DNA of 36,435 nt from Myxococcales bacterium (GCA_014240065.1 JAAZXR010000043.1:1-36435), one strand, 5' to 3'; numbered from the stretch's first letter, positions 23,648 through 31,861 are shown. Program-made: numbers and translations. The notes: generated from the sequence alone by a model not told the origin.

Positions 23648-25613
23648 CGCTCCCCACGATCACCCCGATCCGGCGGCGACCAGGCGGACGGCGCTCGCGA
23701 CCGTCCGCCGTGCCCTCGGACTCGTCGGCATCTGCTGGATCTTGATGAGTATCCAGACTGTCGGATGGGTGCTGGCCATCACCAATCATGCCTCCCCCCC
23801 CGACCTCATCATTCGCAAGGTGCTCATGATCCATGGCATCGCCTTGGGCGGCATCGGGATCCTCAGCCTCGTCTTCGCGCCGCGACTGCAAGATTTCCCG
23901 CGACAGACTCACGGCCCAGGTGGGCGCGGATGGCTCCTGTCGTTTGTTGGGTTCCCAACGCTGCCGTTCGCGCTGCTGCTGCCGTGGACGATCGGCTCTC
24001 GCAAAAATCACCCTGGCGCAGATCCCTCCGCATTCCGCAGAGCGACCGGCCTTTTGACGGTCGCCTACGGAACGATCTCGACGCTCGCAGCCACGGCGAC
24101 CATCGCGATCGTTCACCTCGACACGGACGTGTCGTCTACCGCCGTGCTCCTCCTCGCGGGCGCATGCGTCGCGGCGACGGCGCCGTGGTCCGCGATCCTC
24201 GCGACGCGAAGTCAAGCGATCTTCGCTCCATTCCGTAGCCGGGTTCCTACCCATCCGGACGCGGCGACCTCCCCCTCTCTCACGCAACGGTTTGGCCTCC
24301 CTACCGCGGCGATCCTCATCGGGATGGTGTGCACACCGATCCTCGGCGGGACCGCCTACGTGGATGAAGCCAAGCGCGCGAGCGCGACCATCGAGGCGCG
24401 AAACGACGCTGCCGAGGCCTATGGACTGAGCGATGTGGCATCCGAGGCGACGCTCGGCAATTTTTTAGCGGGCCATCCAAACGTCGCGATCACCTTGCGC
24501 GGTCAGCGGTACGGGAAGATCAGCCTCTTCGGACGCGTGCCGAACGTCGACGACGAGGTCGTGATCCTCGGCGCCCCTGATCATCAGGTCATCGCGGCGA
24601 TCGAGCAGCCCGAGTTCTCCGGCGCCCTGTTGGCGCTGTTCGCGATCTTTTTCGGGGTCGGCATCGGCCTATTTACCGCGATCCGGGTGATGCGAAACCT
24701 CCACAACGATCTCGGGCTGGCCACGACACAGATTCGTAGAGTCGTCGAGGGTGGGCGGTTAGAAAAAAACTCGGAGACGCGACTCGCGAGCCCCGAAATC
24801 TCAGGGCTCGTCCACACGCTCAAGGGGCTGGTGGTTCGGATCACCGAGACCAATGTCGCCCGCTACGTGGCCATCGAGCGCGCGCAAGAGGCGGGGCGGC
24901 TTCGTAGCGAATTCCTCGCCAATATGAGCCACGACTTGCGCTCGCCGCTCAATTCCATCCTAGGTTTTTCGGAGCTGTTGCTCTCTGGAATCGAGGGGCC
25001 CCTCACCGACGACAACAGGGCGCTCGTTCAGACGATTCATGACAACGGCCGGGCGCTGCTCCAGCAGATTGACGACATCCTCGACACGGCGAAGATCGAC
25101 TCTGGGAAGCTCGATCTGCATCCAGAGCCCACCCCGCCCGCGACGCTCCTCGCGCGCGCTACCCGTCGGGCGAAGGCGCGATTCGTCCGCCACATCGACA
25201 TCGTCGCGAACCTCGTCCCGGGGCTCCCGCCTGTGTACATCGATCCCTTCCGGACGGTGCAAGCGATCGAAAATATCCTCGTCTTCGCCGGCGAGTCTCT
25301 CTCTGAGGGCACGCTCGTCGTCGACGTCACCCAACGTACCGACGACGACGAGATGCGCTACGTCGTTGTCAAGGTTCGCTCCCCGATGCCGGCGCCCTCC
25401 AACGCCGAACTCAGCGCGTTCCAGCGGGGGTTCTCGCGAGTTCCTGGCCACTCGGGTCTCGGGCTCTCTCTCCCGATCGCAGGGGCCATCTTTGAGCTTG
25501 GCATGGGGAGCCTCGACATCGGTGAAGAGAAGAATATGACGGTCTTCTCCATCTTCCTCCCGTCGCCACAGCGGCGCAAGAAACTGCGCCTCGACGTCGC
25601 CGCCGCGCCGTGA
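23640..25613 (+). CDS. Membrane histidine kinase homologue with degenerate ATP-binding domain
   Basis: 657 residues from GTG 23640. Six hydrophobic segments lie within the first 240 residues. An extracytoplasmic stretch of about 90 residues then ends at a seventh segment (LLALFAIFFGVGIGLFTAI), followed by a HAMP-like helix. The dimerisation/phosphotransfer region is intact: FLANMSHDLRSPLNSILGF with H431. The ATP-binding domain is not: where the N-box should give N-x-x-x-N-A it reads QAIENILVFAGESL, and the G1 D-x-G-x-G is replaced by VRSPMPAPS. Only a G2-like GHSGLGLSLP survives. It likely cannot bind ATP and may be phosphorylated by the neighbouring complete kinase in a heterodimer, or act as a scaffold. 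Coupled to the first kinase by an 8-base overlap. Confidence 0.9.
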   Translation: MTNAPHDHPDPAATRRTALATVRRALGLVGICWILMSIQTVGWVLAITNHASPPDLIIRKVLMIHGIALGGIGILSLVFAPRLQDFPRQTHGPGGRGWLLSFVGFPTLPFALLLPWTIGSRKNHPGADPSAFRRATGLLTVAYGTISTLAATATIAIVHLDTDVSSTAVLLLAGACVAATAPWSAILATRSQAIFAPFRSRVPTHPDAATSPSLTQRFGLPTAAILIGMVCTPILGGTAYVDEAKRASATIEARNDAAEAYGLSDVASEATLGNFLAGHPNVAITLRGQRYGKISLFGRVPNVDDEVVILGAPDHQVIAAIEQPEFSGALLALFAIFFGVGIGLFTAIRVMRNLHNDLGLATTQIRRVVEGGRLEKNSETRLASPEISGLVHTLKGLVVRITETNVARYVAIERAQEAGRLRSEFLANMSHDLRSPLNSILGFSELLLSGIEGPLTDDNRALVQTIHDNGRALLQQIDDILDTAKIDSGKLDLHPEPTPPATLLARATRRAKARFVRHIDIVANLVPGLPPVYIDPFRTVQAIENILVFAGESLSEGTLVVDVTQRTDDDEMRYVVVKVRSPMPAPSNAELSAFQRGFSRVPGHSGLGLSLPIAGAIFELGMGSLDIGEEKNMTVFSIFLPSPQRRKKLRLDVAAAP

Positions 25614-25754
25614 GATGGCGTGTGCCATTGCGCCCCGGAAGCAACGGCCTCCGCCCCGTCAAAATCCTGGGGCTGCGGGTCGCCACCAGCCACGCTCCCG
25701 CTTCGCGCGACAAAAGGAATGCCATCGGCCGAGATTTCAGGTACTCCTTGGATC

Positions 25755-25970
25755 ATGTCTCGTCGACCTCCTCGGCTCCACACCCTCCCTGACCGGCAAT
25801 GGCGCCAGCTCCTTCAAGAGGGCGGCGCGGGCGGCACCAAGACCTACGTGATGGAGGTGCCCGGCGGCAGCCTGGTGCAGGTTGTGTGCTCCGACGGCGG
25901 CCAGCCCATCGCCGTTGACGTTGTCTACGTGCCGGACGCCAAGGTCGCCGACTTCGGCACTCCCGAGTAA
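25755..25970 (+). CDS. Small protein of unknown function (71 aa)
   Basis: ATG 25755 to stop 25970. Starts MSRRPPRLHTLPDRQWRQLL, then a Gly-rich turn and two beta-strand-like segments (KTYVMEVPGGSLVQVVCSDG, PIAVDVVYVPDAKVADF). No signal peptide or membrane segment; one Cys. TACTCC at 25742-25747 lies 7 nt before the ATG and there is no Shine-Dalgarno, fitting the leaderless pattern seen elsewhere. An upstream in-frame start at 25620 would add 45 residues of low-complexity character. Codon bias supports coding, but I do not recognise it. It stands alone between the kinase pair and the O-methyltransferase. Confidence 0.5.
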   Translation: MSRRPPRLHTLPDRQWRQLLQEGGAGGTKTYVMEVPGGSLVQVVCSDGGQPIAVDVVYVPDAKVADFGTPE

Positions 25971-26015
25971 TCTGACGCGAGCCGCGGCGTCGTCCACGAG
26001 TCCCGACCACCGCGC

Positions 26016-26043
26016 TTGAGCATCCTGCTTGTCGTGCTACCGT
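26016..26043 (+). promoter_or_regulatory. Promoter of the O-methyltransferase (leaderless)
   Basis: TTGAGC (26016-26021), 16 bases, TACCGT (26038-26043), then 7 bases to ATG 26051. No Shine-Dalgarno. Confidence 0.5.
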
Positions 26044-26050
26044 CCTCGGC

Positions 26051-26704
26051 ATGGCCTTCATCGTCCCGGATGAAATCGAACGGTATATCCACGAGCACAC
26101 CTCTCCGCTCGGCGAGGTCTTTGAAGACCTCACGGTCGAGACCAACGACACGCTGGCTCATCCCCAGATGCAGGTTGGACGCATCGAGGGTCAATTCCTT
26201 CGGATGCTCGTCCACCTCTCCGGCGCGAAGCGAATCCTCGAGGTGGGGACGTACAGCGGCTACTCGGCGCTCGCGATGGCCTCGGCCCTCCCACCGGAGG
26301 GACAGATCATCACCTGCGATGTCGATCCGGTGGCCACCGCCGTCGCGCAGCGATACTTCGACGCGGTGGCGTGGGGCTCCAAGGTCACGGTGAGGCTCGG
26401 CCCGGCTCTTGACACCATGCGCGAGCTCATCGAGGGAGGTGAGCGCTTCGACATGGTCTTTATCGACGCGGACAAGACGAGCTACTCCAGGTACTTCGAC
26501 GCGGCGATGGAGCTGGTCCCAGTCGGCGGACTCGTCGTGGTCGACAACGCGCTGTGGAGCGGCGCGGTCCTCCGCCCCGAGACCGAAGACGCCCACGCGA
26601 TCCGCCGGCTGAACGCGAAAATCGCCGCGGATACTCGTGTGGAGCAAGTGCTGCTGTCCGTACGAGACGGGATCCACCTCGCGCGCAAGGTGCGAACAGC
26701 ATGA
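26051..26704 (+). CDS. SAM-dependent O-methyltransferase, family 3 (CCoAOMT-like)
   Basis: 217 residues, the usual length. The SAM pocket is RILEVGTYSGYSALAMA (61-77), followed by ITCDVDP, and the metal/substrate motif is MVFIDADK with D139; GGLVVVDNALWSG follows with the conserved Asp-Asn. These enzymes methylate catechol-like hydroxyls using Mg2+. The substrate in bacteria is usually unknown and nothing here reveals it. The start is fixed by the promoter spacing. 25 bases separate it from the MoxR gene, which has its own -10-like site, so they may or may not share a transcript. Confidence 0.93.
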   Translation: MAFIVPDEIERYIHEHTSPLGEVFEDLTVETNDTLAHPQMQVGRIEGQFLRMLVHLSGAKRILEVGTYSGYSALAMASALPPEGQIITCDVDPVATAVAQRYFDAVAWGSKVTVRLGPALDTMRELIEGGERFDMVFIDADKTSYSRYFDAAMELVPVGGLVVVDNALWSGAVLRPETEDAHAIRRLNAKIAADTRVEQVLLSVRDGIHLARKVRTA

Positions 26705-26719
26705 CCTGTCTTCATGGTC

Positions 26720-26725
26720 TACACT
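26720..26725 (+). promoter_or_regulatory. -10-like TACACT before the MoxR gene
   Basis: TACACT ends 7 nt before ATG 26733 (4 nt before ATG 26730), with no Shine-Dalgarno and no clear -35. Possible leaderless start of the four-gene operon, though readthrough from the methyltransferase is equally possible. Confidence 0.3.
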
Positions 26726-26732
26726 GTCGATG

Positions 26733-27698
26733 ATGGACATTCCTTCCAGCCCTCCACTCGTCGCCAGCAGCCCTCGGCAGCAGCTTTGGAAGGCCATCTC
26801 CGCGATCAGCGAGGTGATTCGCGGCAAGGAAGACATCACTGAGTTGGTCGTCACGGCCTGCGTCGCGCGTGGCCACATCCTCATCGAGGACATCCCCGGC
26901 GTCGGGAAGAGCACGCTCGCGAAGTGTATTGCCCGCGCGATCGGGGGCATATTCCGCCGCGTACAGTTCACCAGTGACCTGCTCCCTGCGGACGTCATCG
27001 GCACCAATATGTGGAAATCGTCGACCGAGAGGTTCGAATTTAAGCGAGGACCGCTGTTCGCGAATATCGTCCTCGCCGATGAGGTCAATCGAGCCCCGCC
27101 GAGAACCCAAAGTGCGCTGCTCGAGGCGATGAGTGAGGCTCAGGTCTCGGTGGACGGACAGACCATGCCGGTGCCCACACCGTTCACCGTGATCGCCACC
27201 CAAAACCCGCTCGAGCACCACGGCACCTACCCGCTCCCCGAATCTCAAAAAGACCGTTTTTTGATCCGTACACAGCTCGGATACGCCGACGCGGCGACCG
27301 AGTCGGCGCTCATCGCGGGATCCTCCGCCCCCGACGCGGACACCATCCAACAAGCCCTGAGCCTCGACTCCCTCGTCGGCGCGCAGGAGAACGCGAGTCG
27401 TGTCTTTGTTCACGACGACGTCGCCGACTTCGCCCAGCGACTGGTCGGCGCCACGCGCGACCATCCGAGCGTCGCTATCGGAGTCAGCACCCGGGGTGCC
27501 CTCGCTTGGATGTCTCTCGCCCGCGCGCACGCCTACCTTCACGGCCACGACCACGTCACTGTTCAGTCCCTCCAAGATCTAGCGATCCCCGCCCTCGCGC
27601 ACCGCCTCGCGATGTCGGAGCCGGGTGCTCACTCCGATATTCACCTCGCGGGAGAGCTCATCCGCGATCTACTCTCTACGGTCGCCGTGCCGACCTAG
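26733..27698 (+). CDS. MoxR-family AAA+ ATPase
   Basis: About 322 residues. Walker A GVGKST (56-61), Walker B LADEVNR (D116, E117), sensor 1 VIATQNP, the MoxR hallmark GTYPLPESQKDRF, and the C-terminal lid with VSTRGALAWMSLARAHA. MoxR proteins are hexameric chaperones that act with DUF58 and often VWA proteins to mature or switch envelope or metabolic complexes. Two adjacent ATGs (26730, 26733) are possible starts. It heads an operon in which DUF58 follows after 9 bases and the transglutaminase and glutaredoxin genes overlap in turn. That order, MoxR-DUF58-TgpA, is widely conserved. Confidence 0.95.
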   Translation: MDIPSSPPLVASSPRQQLWKAISAISEVIRGKEDITELVVTACVARGHILIEDIPGVGKSTLAKCIARAIGGIFRRVQFTSDLLPADVIGTNMWKSSTERFEFKRGPLFANIVLADEVNRAPPRTQSALLEAMSEAQVSVDGQTMPVPTPFTVIATQNPLEHHGTYPLPESQKDRFLIRTQLGYADAATESALIAGSSAPDADTIQQALSLDSLVGAQENASRVFVHDDVADFAQRLVGATRDHPSVAIGVSTRGALAWMSLARAHAYLHGHDHVTVQSLQDLAIPALAHRLAMSEPGAHSDIHLAGELIRDLLSTVAVPT

Positions 27699-27707
27699 GT
27701 CTGAGCC

Positions 27708-28700
27708 GTGACGATGGCCCCCACACCATCTCCTCCCCAACGGACGTCGCTGCTGCGCAAGCTGCTCACCGCGCGCGGTCGGAGCTTGGAGATTACCAAA
27801 GCGGGCTGGCTCTTCATCACGCTGACGATCTTGGTTGGTTTCGCCGCGATCAATTCCGGTTCTAACCTCCTGCACATCTTGTTCGGGGCCCAGATCGGCC
27901 TGGTCGTCATGAGCGGCGTCCTCAGCGAGTTTGTGGTCAAAAACGCCCGCGTCAGCCTAAAGCTCGGCGGCCGAGTCCACGCTGGCACCGACGCGTCACT
28001 GCAGGTGCAAATAACGAATCAACACGCCCGATATCCAATCCTCGCGGTGTCAATTGAGGCAGACGACCAAAGACCGCACGACGGCAAGATCGAGGCTGTT
28101 GTCGCCTTCGCGGTAGAGCCGGGAGAGACCTCGAATGAGCGTTCGCGGGTGCGATGCCCGCAGCGTGGACGGCATCCCCTGCCGCCGGCCGTCGTCGCCA
28201 CGCGGTTCCCATTTGGTCTGTTCGTAAAGCGCAAATTCCTCCCCGAGTCGCAATTGGTCACCGTGTTCCCCGCCCTCGTCGAGCGCGCTTCACCGCACGC
28301 GCCGGCGTTCACCGCGGACGCCCAAGGCGCGCACATACTGCTGCGCCGCGGACGCAGCGGAGACATCTACGAGCTCAGGGAGCACAGGGAGTCCGATCCC
28401 AGCTCCGTGATCAACTGGCCCGCGAGCGCCCGCCTCGCCTCGCTCATCGTGTGCGAGTACGAGGATAACAATCAAAGCTCCCTGATCCTCAGCTTGCGGC
28501 GAGGTCGCGGCGGCGAGGAAGACTTCGAGCACGCAGTCTCAGTCACCGGCACCGCCATCGTCGCTGAGATGCGCGACCGAGGGATCGATGTGGGCCTCCG
28601 GTACGGCGACGAGCTCGTCTTTCCTCCCTCCTCCGGACGCTCTCACGAAGACGCGATGCTGGGATTCCTGTCAACCGTCGGCCTGGGAGCAGGCGCGTGA
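27708..28700 (+). CDS. DUF58 domain-containing membrane protein
   Basis: 330 residues. Two adjacent membrane segments (about 32-70: AGWLFITLTILVGFAAI and HILFGAQIGLVVMSGVL) lead into a cytoplasmic or periplasmic beta-domain and the DUF58 core. The core carries G-R-S-G-D-I-Y-E-L-R-E-H-R-x-S-D-P-x-x-x-I-N-W-x-x-S-A-R, the family signature. DUF58 proteins are clients or partners of MoxR ATPases; biochemical role unknown. The start may be GTG 27708 or ATG 27714. It overlaps the transglutaminase gene as GTGA. This version ends soon after the core, so it lacks the VWA extension some members have. Confidence 0.92.
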   Translation: MTMAPTPSPPQRTSLLRKLLTARGRSLEITKAGWLFITLTILVGFAAINSGSNLLHILFGAQIGLVVMSGVLSEFVVKNARVSLKLGGRVHAGTDASLQVQITNQHARYPILAVSIEADDQRPHDGKIEAVVAFAVEPGETSNERSRVRCPQRGRHPLPPAVVATRFPFGLFVKRKFLPESQLVTVFPALVERASPHAPAFTADAQGAHILLRRGRSGDIYELREHRESDPSSVINWPASARLASLIVCEYEDNNQSSLILSLRRGRGGEEDFEHAVSVTGTAIVAEMRDRGIDVGLRYGDELVFPPSSGRSHEDAMLGFLSTVGLGAGA

Positions 28701-30874
28701 GCGGCGGCCCTGGCTCATCGTTGCTCCGTCATCCGCTGAAGCTTCGGACGACGCTGAGCGTCATCCTGGTGGTCCTCGCCGCGGCCTCGATTCGAATTGG
28801 AGGTGGCAGCACTCCGCTCGCGATGGCGCTCGCCGCTCTCGGCGTCGTCTTCGCGCTGCGGCGTCCGCCTATGGCAGATTCTACGGCCAGCCGCCGCGCT
28901 TGGACGTTCGTTATCTTGGCTGCGCTGGGGCTCTCCATCTGGCGCGCGATCGCGCTGCAGGATGTGCTGGACTCGGGCACGGACTTTTTGCTGCTCCTCT
29001 GCGTCCAGCGGCTCTTTAACCGGCAGCGAACCCGCGAGCATCAACAGATCATTCTCATCACCAGCGTGCTGCTCACCATCGGCGCGGTCATTAACGTCGA
29101 GGTGTCGTTCCCGGTTTTGCTCGTCGGATACCTCGTCACCGTCATCTTCTCGCTGATCATCAACCTCCTCATCGCCGAAGGCGAACGTCTCGGCCCGCGC
29201 GTGATGTACGACCTAGAGCGAATCGGTGAGCGTCGGCTTCGGCGGCTACTCATGGTCTCCGTTCAAGTGGCGAGCGTGGTCTTCGTGGGGGGCTTGGCGG
29301 TGTTCATTTTCTTCCCTCGCTTCGGCGCAGGTGTATTTCTTCGCGGTGCGCTACCGACGACCACAATCGCGGGATTCAGCAATCAGGTGCAGCTTGGCCT
29401 CTTCGGCACCATCAAAAACGACCCTCGGGTTGTGATGCGAGTCGCGCCGAGCCGGGCGACGGACGCGGGAGACTCCCTCGGTTGGTACTTCCGAGGCACC
29501 TCCTTTGATCGCTACGAAGCTGGTGAATGGAGCGCGTCGATGAGGGAGCCATCTCTCTCGCTGTCCCATCTCTGCGGCACCCATATCTTGGAGGAGAGAG
29601 GTTCGCCACGACTCGCGCCGATCGTGCCGGGTGTCGGTTGCCGTGATCGACTCAGCGCCACGAACGGGGGAAGCCGAGGAGAGCGCGCCGTTGTGTCGAC
29701 GATCACTCTGGAGGACATCGGCGTCAGCCTGCTATTTCTCCCCGACGTCCCGTCCGGCGTCCGAGTTAAAGCTCGCGGACCCCTTGACCGACTCTACCCC
29801 TCGCTCGGGATCGGAGATAAGTTCACCGTGACTCGGACGATACCTGGCCCCATCCGCTACCAAGCGATCTCGCGGCTGCACCTCCCCGCCGATCTCGAAC
29901 TCGCTGCAATCCCGATAGGGTCGCAAGACGTGGCCGATGAATTCCTCGCGACGCCCTTCATCTTCAGTCCGCAGTTTCGAGCCCTCGCGGCGTCCCTCAA
30001 GATCGACCACGACAGCCAGATCGGCGCGGTCCGGGCGGTCCTTGAGCACCTCAGCGCCTTGGAATACACTCTTGACCAGCCCGAGAGACCCTCCGATGAC
30101 CCGCGAGACCCGCTGGAGTACTTCCTGTTCGATGCCCGCGCAGGTCACTGCGAGTACTTCGCGACAGCCGCCGCGATGCTGTTGCGGGAGATGAAGATCC
30201 CCACTCGCCTCGTCAACGGCTACGTCGGCGGCACCCTCAACGAGTACGGAGGCTTCTACGCGGTGACACAAGCCGACGCACACTCGTGGATCGAGGTCTA
30301 CTTCGGTGAATATGGCTGGGTTCGCTTCGACCCTACGCCCGCGCACGGGCGCCGCGGAGCGACCTCGTCCCTCGCGTTCCCAAAACTCCGCCAATATCTC
30401 GACGCGCTGCGAAACAAGTACCTCGCCTACGTGATCGACTACAATCTTCGCACCCAGCTTGACCTCCTCTCTGAAGTCGGCCTCCAATGGCGCGACCAGC
30501 GGTTTCGCGTGGACAAGGAGCGCCTCACCCCCATCGTCGGGGCGACGCTCACCTTGTTGATGTTGCTGATCGCGGTCCGGATGCGCGCGCGAGGCCGCTC
30601 CACCCGCGAGGCGACAGCGCACATGAACTCAGTGCTCCGCGGCTTCGCGCAGCGTGGATTCGTGCGTGGTGAGGCGGAGACACCCCAGGCATTCGCCAAG
30701 CGCGTCACCGACGCTGGATTCCCGGAAGCTGCCCAGCTTGAGTCTTTCGTCGACGAATACGAGCGGCTCCGGTTCTCGAGCATCGGGGAGGGCCTATCTC
30801 CTCTCCCCGCGTCATTCCCTCTCACGGCGCGCCGACTTCGCCGCGCGACGAAGTCGTGGACACCGCCGCAATGA
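28697..30874 (+). CDS. TgpA-type transmembrane transglutaminase-like protein (DUF3488 / DUF4129)
   Basis: 725 residues. Five or six hydrophobic segments fill the first 210 residues (DUF3488-type). A large external domain follows, holding a transglutaminase/protease-like core with the triad C485 (AGHCEYFATA), H529 (DAHSWIEVYF) and D545 (RFDPTPAHG), all intact. A last membrane segment (VGATLTLLMLLIAVRM, about 615-630) precedes a cytoplasmic tail with the DUF4129-like pattern (RGETPQAFAKRV, ELESFVDEYERLRFS-type). TgpA in Pseudomonas is essential and has the same topology; the protein it modifies or cleaves is unsettled. Start GTG overlaps DUF58 by 4 bases and the stop overlaps the glutaredoxin gene by 4. 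Confidence 0.94.
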   Translation: MSGGPGSSLLRHPLKLRTTLSVILVVLAAASIRIGGGSTPLAMALAALGVVFALRRPPMADSTASRRAWTFVILAALGLSIWRAIALQDVLDSGTDFLLLLCVQRLFNRQRTREHQQIILITSVLLTIGAVINVEVSFPVLLVGYLVTVIFSLIINLLIAEGERLGPRVMYDLERIGERRLRRLLMVSVQVASVVFVGGLAVFIFFPRFGAGVFLRGALPTTTIAGFSNQVQLGLFGTIKNDPRVVMRVAPSRATDAGDSLGWYFRGTSFDRYEAGEWSASMREPSLSLSHLCGTHILEERGSPRLAPIVPGVGCRDRLSATNGGSRGERAVVSTITLEDIGVSLLFLPDVPSGVRVKARGPLDRLYPSLGIGDKFTVTRTIPGPIRYQAISRLHLPADLELAAIPIGSQDVADEFLATPFIFSPQFRALAASLKIDHDSQIGAVRAVLEHLSALEYTLDQPERPSDDPRDPLEYFLFDARAGHCEYFATAAAMLLREMKIPTRLVNGYVGGTLNEYGGFYAVTQADAHSWIEVYFGEYGWVRFDPTPAHGRRGATSSLAFPKLRQYLDALRNKYLAYVIDYNLRTQLDLLSEVGLQWRDQRFRVDKERLTPIVGATLTLLMLLIAVRMRARGRSTREATAHMNSVLRGFAQRGFVRGEAETPQAFAKRVTDAGFPEAAQLESFVDEYERLRFSSIGEGLSPLPASFPLTARRLRRATKSWTPPQ

Positions 30875-31299
30875 ACGCACCTCCATCCCTCACGCCGCGG
30901 CTTCGCCTGTACATGACGTGGACGTGCCCGTACTGCAAACGAGTACTCGATGCCATCGCCAAACTTGATCTCCAGGTCGAGCTCATCGACATCAGCGCGG
31001 TCGAAGAAGCGAGCGTCGACTTGCAGCAGCGACTAGGACGCGCGGTGGTTCCGGTGTTGCGGATCGAGGTCGACCAATGGGTACGTGAGTCCTCTGTCAT
31101 TGTGCATCGTCTGCGTGCGATGGCTGGGAGTCCATCTCCAGTTCCCGCGTGGGTAGTCCTCGGACTTGAACGGCTCGCCCCAGTCGCGTTTGGATGCCTC
31201 GCCGCGGGGCTGCTCTCATCGTCCGATGTGTGGAGGCCAGCCCTGGTCACCGCCGGCGCGGTGATCCTCGCGCTCCGTCTCGCGGCGCGGAAGCTGTGA
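30871..31299 (+). CDS. Glutaredoxin-like protein with C-terminal membrane segment
   Basis: 142 residues from ATG 30871, which overlaps the preceding stop as ATGA; a start at 30856 is in frame but less likely. The glutaredoxin fold is plain: RLYMTWTCPYCKRVLDAI with active-site CPYC, the cis-Pro loop VVPVLRI, and the glutathione-site ESSVIVHRL. Unlike a normal 80-residue glutaredoxin it carries an added C-terminal stretch with one or two hydrophobic segments (VAFGCLAAGLLSS, PALVTAGAVILALRL), so it is probably membrane-tethered. Its place at the end of the MoxR-DUF58-TgpA operon suggests it reduces or protects a Cys in that system, perhaps on the cytoplasmic face; this is inference. Confidence 0.9.
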   Translation: MNAPPSLTPRLRLYMTWTCPYCKRVLDAIAKLDLQVELIDISAVEEASVDLQQRLGRAVVPVLRIEVDQWVRESSVIVHRLRAMAGSPSPVPAWVVLGLERLAPVAFGCLAAGLLSSSDVWRPALVTAGAVILALRLAARKL

Positions 31300-31329
31300 C
31301 GCTCGCGCCGGACCGCCAGCGCGTCACAG
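31294..31329. terminator. Bidirectional inverted repeat between glutaredoxin and marR genes
   Basis: CTGTGACGC (31294-31302) and GCGTCACAG (31321-31329) form a perfect 9-bp stem with an 18-nt loop, spanning both stop codons of the convergent genes. No T-run, but placement suggests shared termination. Confidence 0.45.
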
Positions 31330-31788
31330 GTCTTCAAGATTCTCGCGGAGGCGCTCCGTCATCCCCACGAGTTCTTGCATCTGCTTGCGAGTGAAACCGT
31401 CAAAGGCCTCATCGAGGATCGCGTTGGACACCCTCAAAAATCTCTGAAATGCCCGGTACGCCTTCTTCGACGGGGAAACGAGGATCGCCCTCGAGTCCGT
31501 CGGATGCACATCACGCACCACCCATCCGCCCGCTTCGAGAGCACGAACAAACCGCCCAACGGTCACCTCTGAGAGGCTCATCTCCGCGGCGAGATCACGC
31601 GCGGTGAGCGGGTCCTTTTCCTGAAATAGAATCATGAGCGCGTTGGCCTGCGCCGGCGTCACCTTGTGCAGACGTTCACGCTCGAGCAGGGCTTGAATTC
31701 GACGCTCCAACCCCCGTTGAATGCGCGACAAATTCAACGCGGCGTCGGCTTGCGCGCGTCGATGTGCGATCTGTGCGCGAGAGGGCAC
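31324..31788 (-). CDS. MarR-family transcriptional regulator
   Basis: 154 residues from GTG 31788. Winged helix-turn-helix: LTARDLAAEMSLSEVTVGRFVRALEAGGWVVRDVHPTDSRAILVSPSKKAYRAF, with the recognition helix at SEVTVGRFVRALE and the wing D-x-R pattern (HPTDSRAI) typical of MarR. Flanking helices form the dimer and ligand pocket. Divergent from the thiolase/FadJ operon, with a near-perfect 16-bp palindrome over the operon's -10 region, so it most likely represses that operon and releases on binding an acyl-CoA or fatty acid; the ligand is inferred. Its own start is 5 nt from a -10-like hexamer. Confidence 0.93.
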   Translation of the reverse strand: MPSRAQIAHRRAQADAALNLSRIQRGLERRIQALLERERLHKVTPAQANALMILFQEKDPLTARDLAAEMSLSEVTVGRFVRALEAGGWVVRDVHPTDSRAILVSPSKKAYRAFQRFLRVSNAILDEAFDGFTRKQMQELVGMTERLRENLEDL

Positions 31789-31793
31789 ACCGG

Positions 31794-31822
31794 AGAGTCG
31801 CAGGCTACGCCGCCAAGTTCAA
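31794..31822 (-). promoter_or_regulatory. Candidate marR promoter
   Basis: Minus strand TTGAAC (31822-31817), 17 bases, GACTCT (31799-31794), 5 nt before GTG 31788. Same -35 and a near-identical -10 to the promoter at 6847-6875. Confidence 0.35.
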
Positions 31823-31861
31823 CCCCCGCGCTGCCCCCCTCGCGGCGTCCCGGGCGGTCGG

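Noticed and set aside
25614-25754. Possible gene in the gap after the second kinase
   Set aside because: Open frames here are short and low-complexity; only a weak ATGGC-GTGT-GCCAT stem is visible at the start of the gap.
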